A stretch of DNA of 64,000 nucleotides, taken from Dipetalonema caudispina (taxonomy: Eukaryota > Nematoda > Chromadorea > Rhabditida > Onchocercidae). Position numbers and translations under genes: made by a program. The stretch is from positions 62,001 through 126,000 of the forward strand of contig JABVXV010000069.1 of the NCBI GenBank assembly GCA_013365325.1, given 5' to 3'. The notes below the pieces were generated by a model, which was given only the letters and a program-made list of their open reading frames with translations, was not told the origin of the DNA and did not search any database. Below, one piece after another: positions 61,369-64,000 of the stretch. How positions within the stretch are numbered: position 1 is the stretch's first letter; each line of letters begins with the position of its first letter.

Positions 61369-63568
61369 TTATTTCACTGCCCGTAAAGCGGCATTTCTCA
61401 ACAACCGATAAGTTCTTGTAAGTTCACCGGTACCTACTTTTAAACCGTTAGTCACATATGCGAGTACCAATTTTTCCTCCATATCCATCATTATCGTGCT
61501 ACCACCAAGACCAGCATGTCCAACAAGCCAGCGGCCCTGTGAACAGAACCATTGAATATTTATTCAACACTAAACTTAATGCAACAAATGATAGAAGTGA
61601 ATTCCTTTATGATATTAGGACAATATAAAAATGACGTACAGGTTTGAATGGATGACGTTCGTACATGAAACCATATCCTTTTGGTAACGGGGCAAGGACA
61701 ACTTCATCCAAACCATGTGATATTTCCGGAGCTTTGAAGAGATCTAATAAATTGCTAGATACGATTTCCCCTTGTAGAAAAAGTGAGAATAATTTAGCTA
61801 AATCGTTGGCTTTCGTTATACCCAAGGCTGCTGCTTGTTCCATACGATGAAGATCCGGATCGTTGAATGTATTAACATTCTAGAAAAGCTTACCGTCAGG
61901 GTTTGTAGCAGAGCAAATATAACAAGCTTCTTGGCTTAAAGAAAAAACGAGTGTGATAGAATTACTGTATTCATCTTCATCCAGGTAGTTGTTTCCCGTA
62001 TTTTTCGTGCTATTGAATTTGGTGCTCTCAAATTTAATATACTCAGCAAGTATAAAATCCTTGGATCGTACAAAATCTCTTTCAGCTTGTAGGAAAATGG
62101 AGGTGTTGTTAGTCGAGATACGGTATGTTCTTCTTCTGTAGGTAAGCCAAAGTGAAAGTCGATACCTAAAGCATATGAGGAAATGTTATGGCTGAAGACA
62201 ACTTTTTTTTTAATTTCCTCCTTCATGCAAAAATTGATGAAAGAGTTTTAATTGAAAATATTAACTTATGATAAATTATGATTTGATAATTGTTGTAACA
62301 GTTTACTGTGTCTGCAATGTATAAAAAAAGTGATCAAAATTAAGAACTGTATGAGAAATACGCTTGCAGTTCCCAATTTTGATCAGTTTTTATGTGTTCC
62401 ATTGTGGACTAAATAATAGAATGGAACTTCAGTATAACAGTGATCGATAACTTTAATTTGGCTCACCAAATTTCTCAGCAATTTCTTGTCTAAAAAAAGT
62501 TCCGATACCACGATGTTTTAAGTCAACATGCCTAATAATTTGATCAACAAGCCATCCATACGTTATTGCATGATATCCTGTTTTAGTGCCTGAAATGGAA
62601 AAGATAATTTATCTAAAGTATTGGTATTCTCGAGAATGTATTGATCTCCAAGTTTCACCAATGATACAAAACGAACCAGAGGATAATTAAACCTTGTTAT
62701 CTTGTGGATAATAATTGTTTACACTAATCAAGAAACTCATATTTAACTATTTTTAATTCTGCCCCTTTCAAACATAACTTCAATTTCCTCTTTTAGGAAG
62801 CAATAGTAGACATTTTTAAAGGAAATATGATTCTGGCGAAAATAAACATTGTTATCATAAAGTGAAAAAAACACCTGAAAGTAAGGACATGGGACTAATT
62901 GCACCCTTGAATGATAAATTTAAAAGCGAATTACCGCTTAATCTAACCTGGTGTCCAATTCGGTTTCTGTCTTGCAACAATTTCGGCTATTTTCTTATGA
63001 TCAAATGCATCTTCCTTAGTGACTGGTTCACCAAAAGCTGCCAAGCCCGCCTGAAAAAATTTGAATGATATGGAAGTTCTATATCAGTAGTCTACAGTTC
63101 AAGCTAATAAATGCTAGTAAACAATAAAATATCAAAAAGCTTACACGGTGATTCATGATCCAACCAACAGTAATATTTTCCTTACCATTCTGACCAAATT
63201 CTGGCCAAAATTGACAAATGCGATCCGAATACTGTAGTTGTCCTCGATCAACCAGCATAGCTATACATAATGCACCCACTGCCTAATAAAACAGTTCAAA
63301 TCTTATATCATACCAAAGTACATTACACTCCCAAAAAGAGATTACAAACTTTAGTAGCAGAAAATACGACAGTTCTTGTATCAGATGTCCAAGGACGGAG
63401 TGAGCTTGCATCAGCGTATCCACCTTGTAAGTCGACTACTAATTCACCATTCCGATATATCGATATTGCCGCACCTTCTCGTTCCCATCCATCAGTGAAA
63501 TTCTTCCTGTAAATTGGGATGATGATGTAATGGGTCAAGGACGATGCTCTTTGAATTTGTCTATACAT
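61369..63568 (-). CDS. Serine beta-lactamase-like (LACT family) protein
   Basis: Exons 63568-63350, 63282-63145, 63050-62948, 62589-62467, 62165-61966, 61879-61640 and 61536-61369 give 396 residues. It belongs to the eukaryotic class C beta-lactamase/penicillin-binding fold expanded in nematodes as lact genes. Catalytic SxxK is SATK (residues 70-73). The second motif region reads [10 protein letters not shown]. The third, an HxG-type motif, is GHAGLGGST. Other family marks are [22 protein letters not shown] and [14 protein letters not shown]. Animal relatives include LACTB, a mitochondrial filament-forming protease; the substrate of nematode LACT proteins is unknown. The ATG at 63568 follows GTTCAG directly and may be a trans-spliced start. 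Equally, 63506 could be a cis acceptor with upstream exons beyond the window, which would supply the N-terminal membrane segment often seen in the family. Confidence 0.88.
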
Positions 63569-64000
63569 CTGAACAAATGACTCCACCGAAATGAATGAAA
63601 TGAATTTGTTTTGTATAACTTGAAATTAATCAAACTCAAAAAATAATTTCTACTGCTGGATACTTCACTTAATTAAATATTTCACTATTTCGAAAATCAT
63701 CAGTGCAGTAATTGTTAGGCATCATAACATCAAGAGATTGATGATAGGGATTCCCCCAACTTCATGGGATCTGTTGGTTGCTTTTTTTTTGTGATAATGG
63801 ATGATAATCCGTTTGTCCTATTCCGCCACACTGATTATTAATGCGCTGGAATACATCACATTGTTTCGAAATATAAAAATCTTTCGTCATAAATCGTCTG
63901 TATTATATTTATCATTAAATTTTTACACCTCGTTATACCAAAAGAACCTGTTTCGTAAGTCATAACTAGAAAACGGGAATTTTTATTGCTTCCAGTTTGC
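63569..64000. other. Upstream flank of the LACT gene to window end
   Basis: About 430 bp of AT-rich DNA. It may hold the LACT promoter or an intron if the gene has earlier exons outside the window. No exon could be supported. Confidence 0.5.

Noticed and set aside
1..64000. tRNA, rRNA, transposase, Wolbachia-like or viral sequence
   Set aside because: I looked for TPsiC-like boxes, long intronless frames and familiar motifs and found none I could defend; a covariance or homology search would be needed to be sure.

Overview
The window reads as nuclear DNA of a parasitic nematode, most likely a clade III (filarial or other spirurid) species. The DNA is strongly AT-rich. Genes are broken into many small exons by short GT-AG introns. 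Several start codons lie just downstream of an isolated 3' splice site, as expected for spliced-leader trans-splicing. Gene content includes the nematode-restricted SXP/RAL-2 family, a ShKT domain, and a serine beta-lactamase-like LACT protein. No rRNA, tRNA, transposon ORF, CRISPR array or bacterial/viral gene was recognised. The species call is inference; I could not search databases.

Layout. 1-2690 (-): 5' part of a doublecortin-domain gene running off the left edge. 7137-9447 (+): secreted ShKT plus nitrobindin-like protein. 9448-18722: gene-poor 9.3 kb. 18723-35551 (+): five co-oriented genes, namely SXP/RAL-2, cytochrome P450, an unrecognised acidic secreted protein, an ABHD17-like hydrolase and a tandem CCCH zinc-finger protein. 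36200-41342 (-): PUM3/Puf-A. 42646-46186 (+): SLC35F6-like transporter. 49466-52500 (+): mitochondrial arginyl-tRNA synthetase. 52921-57600 (-): glucosidase II beta subunit. about 58746-60957 (+): protein tyrosine phosphatase, 5' end unsettled. 61369-63568 (-): LACT beta-lactamase-like protein.

Exon models were built by hand. Every junction quoted was checked for GT-AG (once GC-AG) borders and for matching codon phase, and most summed lengths fit the family. Most genes are housekeeping: translation, ER glycoprotein folding, rRNA and RNA control, lysosomal or mitochondrial transport. The 7-28 kb stretch is more lineage-specific, with three predicted secreted proteins and a P450. Two neighbouring pairs (SXP-P450 and ABHD17-CCCH) are close enough to be operon candidates.

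I did not find a clear new multi-gene system. The items most worth a second look are the ShKT-nitrobindin architecture and its GC-AG intron, the orphan acidic secreted protein, two hairpins (a perfect 19-bp stem at 41861-41905 and a near-perfect one at 33030-33074), a strong G-quadruplex motif in an intron at 44522-44541, and a perfect 4 x 42 bp repeat in another intron that carries decoy-like splice acceptors.
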